NCBI GenBank assembly: GCA_037039685.1
Contig: JAWNGF010000001.1
Span: 5,580,001 to 5,644,000 of the forward strand
Source: Ceratobasidium sp. AG-K
Lineage: Eukaryota; Basidiomycota; Agaricomycetes; Cantharellales; Ceratobasidiaceae
Direction of reading: 5' to 3'
DNA length: 64,000 nucleotides
Under the pieces are notes generated by a model. It had not been told where the DNA came from and made no database searches. It saw only the letters and a list, made by a program, of their open reading frames with translations. Below, in pieces: positions 11,930 to 24,000 of the stretch. Numbering within the stretch: the first letter of the stretch is position 1; the number at the start of each line of letters is the position of its first letter. The translations under genes and the position numbers were made by a program.

Positions 11930-12803
11930 ATGCTGTCCGTATCGAGTGCACCGGCTCCCATCACCCTCCCGGCGACCCGCGACGCGGTGTTGCCCCAGGC
12001 AGAACAAGTCCAGGAGGTAAGCTTCCATTCATCCCTCCCACGCTCAAGGCTATTGGCCCGTACGCGCCTGCGCCCATTGGCTGCGGCGCCGGGCGCAATC
12101 CGTCTTTCCTATTCGCGCCCCGGCGGTTGCTCACCCCGCATTTTCAGTTCAAGAACTTCGAAGAGGCGATTGGGTCGTTGTGCAAGTGAGTGATCAGATG
12201 ACGCAGAATGGATCATGTCAAGTGATCACACGACCGTGCTGTCCCTGCCTCGTTCTGTGATGGGGGTTTCGATGCTAATTGCTTTTGGTGTCTAGGATTG
12301 CGGACGCTGTCGGTGGCCCTAACCATGCTGTCAAGCTCCACTGCACGCTCCCTACGTGCTACACCGAGCCCGCTCTAGGTACGTCTATTCAGTCGTGTCT
12401 AGGCCTCCGCTCACGTGCTTGCAGGCAGCGACCTTCATGACATTCACGACCTTCGCCGCCGCTCTCTTGACCTTGTCCACGAGTTGACTGGTTCTCTGCG
12501 CTCGTCGGGGGTGAGTGCCATGTTTGAAACCACATGGACTACTCACTCAAGTCTTGTGTAGATCAACGCGAGCTACCAGCTCTCACCTTGCCACAGCCCA
12601 CTCGCCTTGGTCTTTGTGCTCCCCCAAAATCCAGTCGACACTGTTCGGTCCTGCAAAGTGACCCAGTCGATGCAGGAGCTCATGAAAGGAGCCGAGAGGT
12701 AAACCCATTTTAACCACCGTCGAGGGCCCTGACTGACGCTCATTTTAGTGATAAACTCTATCTTACCTCGGTTTCCGGTGTCCCCTCGATCGTCATCACC
12801 TAA
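11930..12803 (+). CDS. Small conserved-looking protein of unknown function, six exons
   Basis: I do not recognise this protein. Joining six exons at clean GT-AG sites gives about 161 residues, starting MLSVSSAPAPITLPATRDAV and ending SVSGVPSIVIT before TAA. The exons are about 11930-12016, 12148-12185, 12296-12378, 12425-12509, 12562-12699 and 12750-12803. The middle is alpha-helical and basic-acidic (DLHDIHDLRRRSLDLVHELTG), with Cys residues in LHCTLPTCYTEP and SPCHSPLALVFVLP. There is no signal peptide or membrane helix. The consistent phases across five introns and a good TATA box argue for a real gene. Its neighbour to the right is the elongase in the same direction. Confidence 0.7.
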
Positions 12804-13169
12804 TTTACTAGCCTATATACATCTTTTCACCAGTCCTAGTTTGATTTGTGCTGTCTGTTGCTCCTTGGGACTCGAGGTTTCATGCTTTTTCTCGCTCGCA
12901 AAACTGTATATTACTCGCCCTTCTGTAAAGTACATAGTTACGTATGGAATCTCATAGCGCTCGCGCTTCTTACATGCCATATGCTCGCCACATTTCGGGC
13001 CGTTGAAACGATTGCAAGACCGGCAACCACGCGCCGTGCCGTACGAGTGTTGGTGAAATCACATGCTCATGCGAGCACGCGGGCTCGGCGCTTATAAACA
13101 GAGATTTGAACACGTCTCAATCCAGAGTTTTTCCTCATCCCACCCGCCCACCACCGTCCACTCTCTTCA
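12804..13169 (+). promoter_or_regulatory. 3' region of the small gene and elongase promoter, with TATA at 13092-13098
   Basis: TATAAAC lies 72 bp upstream of the elongase ATG at 13170. A pyrimidine-rich leader (CCTCATCCCACCCGCCC) follows the box. No other gene is seen in this interval. Confidence 0.5.
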
Positions 13170-14556
13170 ATGGCTCCACTCGCCGATGCTCTACTCTCGG
13201 TCATTCCCAAGGACTGGCACTTGCCTTCTCATCTCGTGTCTTACCAGCCCGGTGTTACTCCGCTCTCGACTCCCCCCGTCGTCGTAGCATGCCTCGTCGG
13301 ATACCTCACCACCATTTTCTCTCTGCGCGAGGTCATGCGTGGGCGAGATGCCATGAAGCTCACGTCCCTCTTCCAGTTCCACAACATCTACCTTACTGCT
13401 GGCAGTGGGCTCTTGCTCCTGCTCATGCTCGAGGAGATTGTGCCCATTTGGTGGAAGGGTGGTCTCTTCAATGCCATGTGCGCCGAGAGCTCTTGGACCG
13501 ATGTAAGTGTTGCCCGATTTTGGGGGGTTGGGATGCGTTTTTCCGCCAGTGTTGGATGCGTGGGATATCTACGAGGCGGCGCGAGAACTCGTGTTGACAC
13601 GCATTTACCGCCTTCCCTACACATCCATCTGTCGTTTTCCACCCCAAACAATGCTTGAACGCGTGAGCCGAGGTATCTGACACGCGTTTTTTTCAGAGGC
13701 TCGAGTTTTACTACATGATCAATTACTACATCAAATACGTCGAGTTGGCCGACACCGTTTTCCTGGTCCTCAAGAAGAAGCCTTTGGGTCGGTGCCATTC
13801 ATTTTGACTCTCGCCAACCCGTACTAATGTCTTTCGTTGGTTAAAATAGCGTTCTTGCATGTTTTCCACCACGCCGCTACTGCTCTCTTGTGCTTTACCC
13901 AGCTCAACGGTCGCACCAGCGTTGTAAGTTTCCCGCCCGAGTTGTGCCGCCCAAAATCTCACGCATTGGCCTCGACAGTCTTGGGTTCCCATCGTGCTCA
14001 ACTTGACTGTTCATGTCTTCATGTGTAAGTTTCAGTTCTCACGGCCCTTGTCATGAGCTCATGCCATGAATAGACTACTACTACTGGGCTACTGCCGGTG
14101 GCCGAAAGATCTGGGTAAGCATGCTTCGGTCCCAATCTATCCTCCTCCGCTGACTTGCTTGCAGTGGAAGAAATACCTCACCACGATGCAAATCACCCAA
14201 TTCGTGATTGATCTCTTTGCCGTCTACTTTGCCAGTAAGTTGCTATACTTGGGCTATCCCTAAGCGTATACGATAAGATCCTAGCTTTACATGTGCCTGC
14301 GATAGGTTACTCGTACTTTAGCGCTACGTACTGGTCGTTCCTCCCCAACCTCGGAACATGCTCGGGTACCGAGGGCGCTGCGCTCTTTGGCTGCGGTCTC
14401 TTGACGAGCTACCTGTTCCTTTTCATCGACTTTTACATCCGCACGTACAAGAAGACTCCTGCGGGCGGCAAGAAGTCTGCCAACGGCCATGCGTGAGTCT
14501 TTACCCGATCGGAGCCTCGCCGCCACTAACGTGACCCGCACAGCAAATCCCTGTAA
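13170..14556 (+). CDS. Fatty acid elongase (ELO family, 3-ketoacyl-CoA synthase)
   Basis: ELO proteins condense malonyl-CoA with long-chain acyl-CoA in the ER membrane for sphingolipid and very-long-chain fatty acid synthesis. The protein starts [20 protein letters not shown]. It carries the family blocks [19 protein letters not shown], then [15 protein letters not shown] with the HxxHH active-site motif, and [15 protein letters not shown]. The cytosolic tail is basic ([16 protein letters not shown]) and ends KSL, a possible ER-retention-like tail. Seven exons are separated by introns near 13503-13696, 13787-13849, 13924-13978, 14024-14072, 14115-14164, 14233-14307 and 14493-14543. Hydrophobic segments fit the expected seven helices. 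The second intron region, at about 190 nt, is longer than usual here. The choice between Elo2- and Elo3-type cannot be made from sequence alone. Confidence 0.93.
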
Positions 14557-15046
14557 ATTAGTCGCCGTGACACGTCGAGGACATGGATGTATTCTGAAGG
14601 GCATCACGACATTGTAGTACAACTGTGTTTTCAGTCCGAGGGAGTCGTTGTACGTTGACTGGTTTGTTTTTGCTGTCTTTTATCTTGCCCCTGTGTTGGG
14701 ACATTCACTTTCACTTGTTGTTGTTGGTAGTGGGAGGGGTTTGGAAAGTAGTTTATATACCGGCGGAGACGCACTGTTTAATGTGGTTTTGGGTATTGCA
14801 CATATTTAGACTAGTAATGGGCAATATGTGTGGTGTTTTGAAGCCAAGTTTATGCGCTGGAGCTTGACAACTTGAATTTCAACCGCTGCGATTGGATTCT
14901 CGAAGACCGGAATTTCTCAAATTGGATTAATCTCATTGGATGTAAATGGTGATGATATTGAAACACGAGAGATGGATACACGTATCAGCATATTCAGAAG
15001 TCAAATCAAGGTGTCCAAATAGGTAAGTATACCGGATAGGAGAAGT
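14557..15046. other. Convergent 3' intergenic region between ELO and VPS13
   Basis: The left half is T-rich on the plus strand, as expected for the elongase 3' UTR and poly(A) region. No gene or strong repeat was seen. Confidence 0.5.
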
Positions 15047-18000
15047 CTACCGTTCAATACGCTTCGACGCACTATAATTCTTCACGACCCTGCAATACCA
15101 TGTTAACCTCTTATGCAGTAGGTCATCAATAACACCCACTTTTCAATCTCATGGAAGAACCACTTCTTTGGCGAGCTCTTGGGAATGGGTACGAATCGAT
15201 CATGCTCATGTCCAGACTTTCCCGTGAAGCGAATGCCAGTGTCTTCGATCGTTACGCCTTGGAGAGACGAGAACGGCATTTCCCATTCGAGCCGAAGCTT
15301 GTTGACCGAAAAGACCAGAACATGCGAAGTGGTCAGCATAGCTACGTTGTCTCCTCCAGGCAGATCTAGGAACGCAATGTAAGCATTTGTGGTAACTGGT
15401 TGATATTGGGACTCACCGATGTGCGCGACGTAGAATTCGTTTCGGAACCGTCCACTTTCGAGGTCTTTCATCCACATCTGACCAAGCGCGTTTGGCTGAG
15501 AGTAGGGCGCAAGGATCCCATCCGGCGGAATGTGTCGGGGCTGAGAACATACATTAGAATCGAGCGTCTACATGGCCGACGGGAGCGTACCTTGCGAACT
15601 CGTTCCGACTGGTTATTGTCAAAGACCGTGGTCGTGTTGCGAATGCCTTGAGAAGCCTGGTCAGATCCAAGCTAAAAGGGTGGAGATATGTGCCGTACCT
15701 TCAGAGACATTGGCGGCCAGATCGAACACGCCGATAACGGGCTTGGTGACGGCACTGCTAGCAATGAATGAGCAAACCGATGCGATCAAGTTAATCTCAG
15801 ACAGACCCCACGAGTCCTTTTCCAATGCCTTTCAAGAAGCCACTTGCTCCACCAGTCTCGGCTCCTTCTATCGGTTTCATCTGGAGAAAGAGTTAAGTAA
15901 TAGCTAGATAGGCGCACATAGATTAAATGCTTACCACAACGCCCTCGACACCACTAGCCAAGCTTGCTGCGAATGCTTCTGCACCTGCTGTAACTCCGTA
16001 GCTATGGCCAGGTCAATTGGTGAATAATTGGCCTCGATGAATGTTGCTTACATGGCATGCTTCGGCTTGTTTGTCCGCTGGGCCAGGCGCCGCTGTCGTT
16101 GATACTCTTCATCAAAGGTTGCCGCAGAGAGGCCTTCACACCATGTTCAACTGATGATACGCACAAGAACGCATACACTCACCCTTTCCAATACTGCTCG
16201 TCACTTTCGTCATACTGTCTGATACACCAAATACCGTCTTCTTGACGAAACTCGCTGCTCCCTGTATTTCCGACTAGTTAGAATACTGCCATTGCAGGCA
16301 TGGGCTGTCGTCTCACCTTGGCGATGCCGATTCCGAGCTCCTTGTTACCATGCATGACCACACCCTTGTAAGGCTCGTAGAAGATATCGGCTACGCCACC
16401 GCTGACGTTGGTAAAGAGTCCAACTGGGTTGCCCAAGAAGTCTGCGGAACCAAGAACTCTGTACAGCTGCCGCAAAACTTCCTGTCGGTAGTGGTACATG
16501 ACTCGTTCTTGAAGGACTGGAATGCTTAGGCGCATGTCACGGATGGCCAACGAGTTGAAACGAAGTGGGGCATCGTTGAGGTTACCTAAGGCCATTGTCA
16601 TGGCGTTGATTACCACGGCGAGCGGATTGCGAGTGTTGAGCCTTGGTCGAATTAGTCATGAACAAGGAAAAACGTCTAGTGGCGCTTACTTGTCCGCCTC
16701 CTCGATATTGGTATGAGCTGAGCGCATGAAGGAGAGCGAGAGTTCAGTAGGCTGAAGCTCAAGAACCTCAAAGTACAGATCTTGTCCGCCCTGATTGAGG
16801 TTCTGAGGTTCTGGGATGTCGACTGCGTGCTCCGTGAAAACACTGCATTTTCATATTAGTAAATTCAAGGCTACGAGAAGCTTAATGTCTTACTCTTGTG
16901 GCTCCGATCCCCAAGCGACCCCTTCGAGTTTGGCAAAATCGAGTAGAGTAAACAAGAAGTCTTCGTCCAGCTGAACTGATAGCGACTGGAGCAAAATTGA
17001 GGCATATTTGACGAATGTAACACCATGGGCTGGAAAGCAGCGTGGGTTAATAGCGGCAAGAACGTGTTCAGACAGGAGGACTTACAGTTATCCTTGAGAA
17101 CCATAAGCGACCCTTGGATAGTTGGGAGGGCATTTGCATCTTGGGACACGAGGGTGGGCCGCAGGACGATCGGGAACTGGCAGTCATGCAACTGGTTGTC
17201 GATCTGGAGGCGTCGCAGGGACAAGTCGCATATTTGTGCGGCGTCGGTATCGGTGTATTGGAGCAACACTCCATCCAGAGAGAGGTACAAGATCTCCACC
17301 ATACGTTTGTTGATCAACGACAGACCCAAGCCTTCCAGTTCAACCTTGACCATTAACCCCACAACTGCTTTGGCGGTCACTGCTTCAAAGGCTTCTTGGC
17401 TACTCATGGTATCTTGCCGTTGAAGTGTCCCACTAGCAGCCCTAGCTCGCCTCTTGTACACACTTCGTTCCTCCAAATAGTTCGAGATCGTCAACGTCTG
17501 GCTAGGACCTTCTGCTTTGACATCCAGTGAGACGGCGCCATTGCCCCGCTGAGGAATCTGGCGCGGAATTCAGGGAAATTTGTTTTCAACTATAGGTATA
17601 TGCGGCTTACTGGGAATTGGAACGGCGGCAGATTGCCAATCTCGTTAATATCGACATGCTTTGCGTGACCATTGATATCCAGGCGAATCTTCTTTTCTCG
17701 AGCAGCTGGGGAATCCCAAGCATACCAGACTTGCTGGTGGGCGGGAACATCATACTGCTTCGTCCCTTGTGGCTGGTCCCCGCGTTCGAGACGAGTGGTA
17801 TCCTGCATTAGAGTGAGTAACATGACATTAGATTATTGAACAGGCGCGGACCGTTTGCGAGATGGTGACGGGATAATCGCTCTGGTTGTCGATCTTGAAG
17901 GGCCAGGGACCAGTCTCACGGCTTAGGATAACGAAGATTGTGCTCCCTTCGAGAGCTACGTCGGCCCTTAGGAGATGAGGCTTGTGATGACGTTCATCCT

Positions 18001-21000
18001 CGGGGGTCGGCATTCGAAGGTGTACACGGCCAATATCTTGAATGTTTATCGGAGCCGACCTGAGAATATATATGGTGAGAAACATAGATCTGGGTATCTG
18101 CGCATACATACCATTGAGCGTTGAGACCAGTATAGGCAAAGGTCAGCAATCCATCCATGCCAGAACGGAGGTTCATCAGCGGAGCCCTTCCGTCGGGATC
18201 AAGTGTTGAGCCACTCTGGGGGGGAACACCGCGTTCACGGAATGACAACTGGCGTGAGGTCATGTTCTTCACGATAAACCGTGGTGCTAGCGTCACAACT
18301 TTGCTGAGCTTGTACTTTCCGAGGCCCTCTGCCCATGAGATTCCAACATGAATGTCTTCGTTCTTGGATGCACGCATCACAATCTCTGTTTCAGTTCGCA
18401 AGGACTCAAAATTCACGGGCTGAGATTGGAACGTTAGTGTGTCATGAGGCTAAACACTCATATCTTGCTAACCGTGGACCAAGATGAGCCAGCAACGCTG
18501 ACCGAAAACTCGTTGCCTCCTTTATTGATATGCGAAAACACTATAAAATATGTTGTGAGCTGAAGGGTAAGTTACGAAGTCCTTATAACTGACTGAAAGG
18601 CGTTGGCTTGTTAAGGGCACCTGTTGAATGCACTGTGAGCATCGTGACTGACGAGCAAAGTCTGTTCTCATTACTTACCACCGTCCCCGACGGCTACTTC
18701 GGCATTTCCTCGACCCGGTCGAGTGGCGCGCAGAGCAAAGGGCAATCCGGTCTTGTTGATCATAATGAATGGGCTGTAGATCTGGATCTTGACCGCTCCA
18801 CCGGAGTCTGGGTGTCGCCTAGAGGGAGAGGATCAGACTTGAAACCTCCACGCTATTAATGTTACCAACACGTAGTTGAGGCGCAAGTCGAGTTTACGGT
18901 CATTCTTGTCAGACAGAGATAGTGTTTTCTCGATGTCGAAATCGGCGTCAGCGTCAGCATTGATGATGGCGAAGGAGCTTGCGGCGAAGCCTGGAAGGTC
19001 TTGAGCCTCGACATTTAGCAAAAGAAGATGAGTAAGCTCCACAGAATGAACGGGCATCAAGCCACCGCGTCGAAGGAAACTGCATGCTTTATGTGAGAAA
19101 ATAAGTTAACGAATAGGCGCATACGAGCTCACGAGGTCCAGTTCAAACCCGCATGTTTGTCATAGACCCGATACCTCACGTCGTACGGAAGTAGGTTTTC
19201 CAATTCGACAGGCGCTCGGACGCGAAGCGTCATCTTGGGATAGCGTCTAATTGCCCCATGGATTTAGCTTTGGCCACGAGCGGCGGTTTGACACTAACCT
19301 CGTGGTAGGGTCATTGGCATCATACTTTGCAAACGCTTGGAAGCGGAACGGAGCCTCAGTGTTTTCGTTATGACGGCAGGATACGGTCACGTTGGGGCGT
19401 TTGACTAGGTCCTCCCAAGCCAGGCTCATTTGAGAAAACGAGAAGCCAAATCCGGCTGCATGTAGGCGTTAGCGGGTCTCAGGCGCACCGAGGGGTGTAC
19501 GTACCATCCGGCCTGAGCTTGATGCGGTTCTTGGTGACGGTCTCGATCGGCAAAGAGTACTGTCCTCCTGGTGCTATTGAATGTTCAGTAGGTTTGGAGG
19601 ATCACCTGTTCGCTGGAAAGGCTTACCGATTTTCTGGACGGAATACGCTGGCTTGTTGGACGAGTCGACCAAAATGAGCTCGATAGGATATGCAGTGAGA
19701 TTCTCGACATTGTACGTCGATCTAAGTGTGATGACCTTCACATTGTCCTCGACGGTAATTTCGCACAGGAGACGATCCATCACCTTGTTGAGGTTCGGCC
19801 TAAGTCCGTAGACAAACTCGCCTTTACGGTCCACTGGAACACCCTTGACTGGCTCCCATTCCTTGCCTTGGAATTGTATACCGATGAGGTGTGCTCGGGT
19901 CGTTGAGACGTGCTAGATACGAAATAGGTCATTAATGTACGTGTATGCATGGTATTCACCTACTTCACGCATGGTTTTCCAGTCGTCGAACCTCCAATCC
20001 ACCACTTCATCATTCCCAATCCTGACAGGTTGTGGAGGCTTTGCGCTCTTCGAAGATGGCTCCTGATCCGACCATACATGAAGAACGTCTCCAGTGCGGT
20101 TGTGTATCCGGTAGGGTGCGTCACCACCTCGAGCTCGTTGCAATACTTGGTCTCCCTTTTGTTGCCATACATTGGCTGTGTTGATCGCTAGCTCTACGAA
20201 AGCGGATGTGACATTGAGATCAAGGCGCTCCTTCGAAGAAAGAGTGGCCATCAGGGTGCCCTCGGTCTCCTCTTTGACAGCCTGTTTGGCCTTGAATAAA
20301 ATGTGGCATCGTGCGGTTATTGCTACTTACGGATAGTGAGAAGGTCCAAGGGTCAATCAACGGCTCCCAGTGCGAGTTCACGAGATTCCAGTAGTTAATC
20401 GAGGTTCCGAACGTTGTCGAGGCTTTCAGCTAACAGAGGACTGAGTGGGTGAACGCAAATGCGCACTGTCACACACACCTCTCCTGACCAGTCGCTAACT
20501 AATACTTCGAATGGCTTGGTCTTCAGATGGAACATCGGTAACTCATGAAGGTCGCCAATCAAGACTAGTCGGAATCCATCGAACGATGCTTTGAGCTAGG
20601 AGAGGGTGAGCAAGCGAGTGATGTACGACCAGCTGATACTAACCTTCTCCTTCGACATCATGAGTTTGGGCGCATCAGAGGTGGAGCGATGACTTGGTCG
20701 CCGGACTGGCTTGCGAGAACGCGACGACGGCAACGACTTGCGCTGTGAGAAATGAGGCAAGGAGGAAGATGCGGAGGTCAGGGTGTCTGGGCGAGCGCTC
20801 TGCTGTCCTTGTCCCTGGTTCTGGGGCTTCGAAGAGAGCTCGATTGCTCGATTGACGATAGCCATGATGAGATTAATGTCGCGGTAAGACGCGCGGAACA
20901 CAATGGGTTGCGTCATGAGCTCGATGCTCGTCATCTGATGGGCCGCAGACGTCCTGGAGTCGAGAGAAAGAGTAATGTCCATATCATCCAGGAAGCGCAC

Positions 21001-24000
21001 GCTTTCAGCAGAGCGACCGATGCGACCGAGCGACATCCCTAATTGACTGATGTTCAATGCCAGTACGCCCTGCTAGGATTTAGTATATGTCTAGCAAGGC
21101 GATAAGTTGAAACGGTTTACCTGTTGAGAAGTAGACACCTCCTTGACTGCTAAGTGAATCGCCTGGCTGTGCGCGTCCGCGTCGTTCTCCAATATGTTTA
21201 CGGAAAGGTCATGAATATCGACGCGGTACGCCAGCTCAGAACCTCCGGTCTCGTTGTCCGCAACTTGTTCAACCTGCGCCTCATTAATCCCTTCTGTTGA
21301 CTCGGGGTTGGCGAATGGGCTAGTAAAGAAATCGACTAAGGCGAAGACGGGGTCCATCGAGAAGATGACTTTAGGCGAGTCGACCGTGACAATGGCGCGA
21401 GACGATGGTTTTGCTCCCCCAGTCGTAGTATACAAGATCATAAACTGGTTACGGTCGTGTTGGGCCGCAGGCATAATCTCTCTAAATTTGGTCGGTCCAG
21501 GGCGCGTATTGCTCATCGTGAGTGACTTGAGAACTACTTCCGCTTCAGCGGCACCATCTGAGAGTGACTTGTATCGGACAATGTTCTCGACGAGAGCGAA
21601 GCGAGCGATGCCACATTCCTTGAGATTCTCGTCTCGCGATGCGTTTCGATCGTAGAGATGAAGCTTCACGGCGTGGCACGAGAAAACTAAATCAAGAGTG
21701 GTCCAGACCGAGACGGGCGTTCCTTCGCTATCAGCTGCTGTATGGGAAACCTCAGGTCCTAAATCAATCAGAAGAGGCTCATTCGCTGGTGTAGCGGGAA
21801 CAGAAGGCTCGATAGGAATAGTAGGCATCGTGCCCGCCGATTGATCTGCGGCCTTCTCAGCTTCATCCTCAGTGGCAAAAACTTGAGGCACAGAGCTTGC
21901 TAATCCGAGAAGAATGTTGAACTGGTTTTGCGTCAGAGCAACTCGAATGTCGGACATCTTGATATCAACCTGAATATATGCGTGTCGATCGTTAGCCAGT
22001 TCTACGCTATATCATCTACTGGACGTACGAAAGTGTCAGGTTTGTTGGGTTGCAGTTTCCTGTCGACATTCGAGAACTGGTCGATAACAGCATTGATGTC
22101 CACATCCTCCATTACACGCAATTTGCAAGTCTGAGACCCATCGGACAACTTGGAGGAGAGTCGGATCCCGCGCAAGCCTGCGTTAATCTTTCCATCGTCC
22201 CCGTTGTATTCGTTGTTGGCGATAATTTCCCCAAGTTTCATGATCAGGACATCTTGAGATGTTGTGGGACTGCAGGGGAAGACGACGATTGGCGACTGCA
22301 CGACGACGTCAAACTTCATCTTGGAAATCTCAGATGCGCGCTGAACTGCAGCTTGGGTAGCCGAGTCGTACAGGCTCTTGAGGCGGGCAAACTTGACTAG
22401 GAAGGAATAAATATCGCGAAGGGGTTCTTCCATGAAAGTGAGCTTGAGCGATCCCGCCCGAAGATGGACGAACGAGTTGATCCCGGCAAAGTTCGGGTCC
22501 ATGGGGTCGAATGTCTCATACTTGAATCGCGCGAGATCGTCCCCTTCGATAGTGAGCAGTCGCTTAAAGTCCTTGGTGTAAGCTTCGGTGGCAGAGTCGT
22601 CGCTCAGAGACAGTTGACCAAGTTTCGCTTCGACTAGCATGGATCCAGGACGCAGTAACACCTCAACGTCTGCAGATGGAAGAACCAAAGTCGCGATGCT
22701 CTCGACGTTCATGAGTAACACTACAGGGATAATAAGCACAGGCCAAGTTTCAACCTTCGGGATACACCTACATCGAATACTCGTCAACTTGACCTTGACC
22801 TTGATCTTTCCAGGGTCCACAGGAGGCGGAGGTGGTTGCTCGACCTCGGGCGCCTCACCAGGACTTGATCCAGCAGGAGTAGGTGCACCCGTAACTGGCT
22901 CGTTGCCGCCCACAAATGTTGACATGATAAAGTCGTACAGTGTGAGCACTGGCTCAGGAACCACGTTGAACGTGAAAGTCGAAAGAGCTACTTCCACGCT
23001 CTGGTCGATTCCATCGTAGACAGACATGAACTCTGGGGACTCCTTTTGCGCACGTACGTACTTGACACGAACGAGGTCGGTTATTGTCTGACTTTCGCCT
23101 AGTCCTTGATTTGAAGTCAGAAGCTGCATTCGTTTTTGCTCCTCGGTGACCATGTTCAAGCCAAACGACCTATAAAATAACGCGCATATAGCCACCGTTT
23201 TCATATCAGTGGCACAAACTTACCTCAGAGAAACGTCCACGTCCATGTTGAACTTGGCCATTGCAAACTGCAACGCGAACCCTTCTAGGACAGTATTTGC
23301 AAGAAGCTTCTCAGTCCCGTCCGGTGCGGTCTTGTACAGGGATGCCTGCAACTTTTCGACCTCAAACGAGAACTCGACGGTATGCTGGTGAAGCTGCAAG
23401 TCGTTTGCATCGCCCTGATCAGCTTCGAAAAAGTTCTCGTCCGTCGAACTGGAGCTATCAACATCAACATCGTCGATGGCGTACTCGGCCTGGCGCGAAA
23501 AGACATTTCCAGGAAGAGGAAGTGCAGAGGGGCGTTCGGGTTCCTTAGGCTTGGGCTTGGGCTGGGTTACAGGTGCATCCGGGTCGTCGAAATTTGGAAT
23601 GGCGATGTCGATGATGCGCATCAGGCCCTTGTACTTCTGGTTCGAAAAGTTGACTTGGAGTTCGGGTAGTTTTCCGGATACTTTGAACTTGGCGAGATTG
23701 ACAGCATCTGGTATGATTGTATTTTGAGCGATGAAGTCCAGATTTATGCGTTCGAGAAGATGGAGTTCTTGGGCCTCTGTATGATCCTGATTCAAACCAG
23801 CGAGAACAGTCTCAAGGTCGTTGCCAAGAAGTAGCTGCAAATAGTGTTTGTTAGGCCCGAAACTACGCCTTTCACGGCTACGCTCACCTGCGCGGAATGA
23901 AGCTTAACGGAGAACCGGTCGTACATCAACGACTCAAGCTGGTTATAATCGTCGTCGGTATATTGGCGTTTCTTTTTCGAGTCAATCTCCCGCATCGTAT

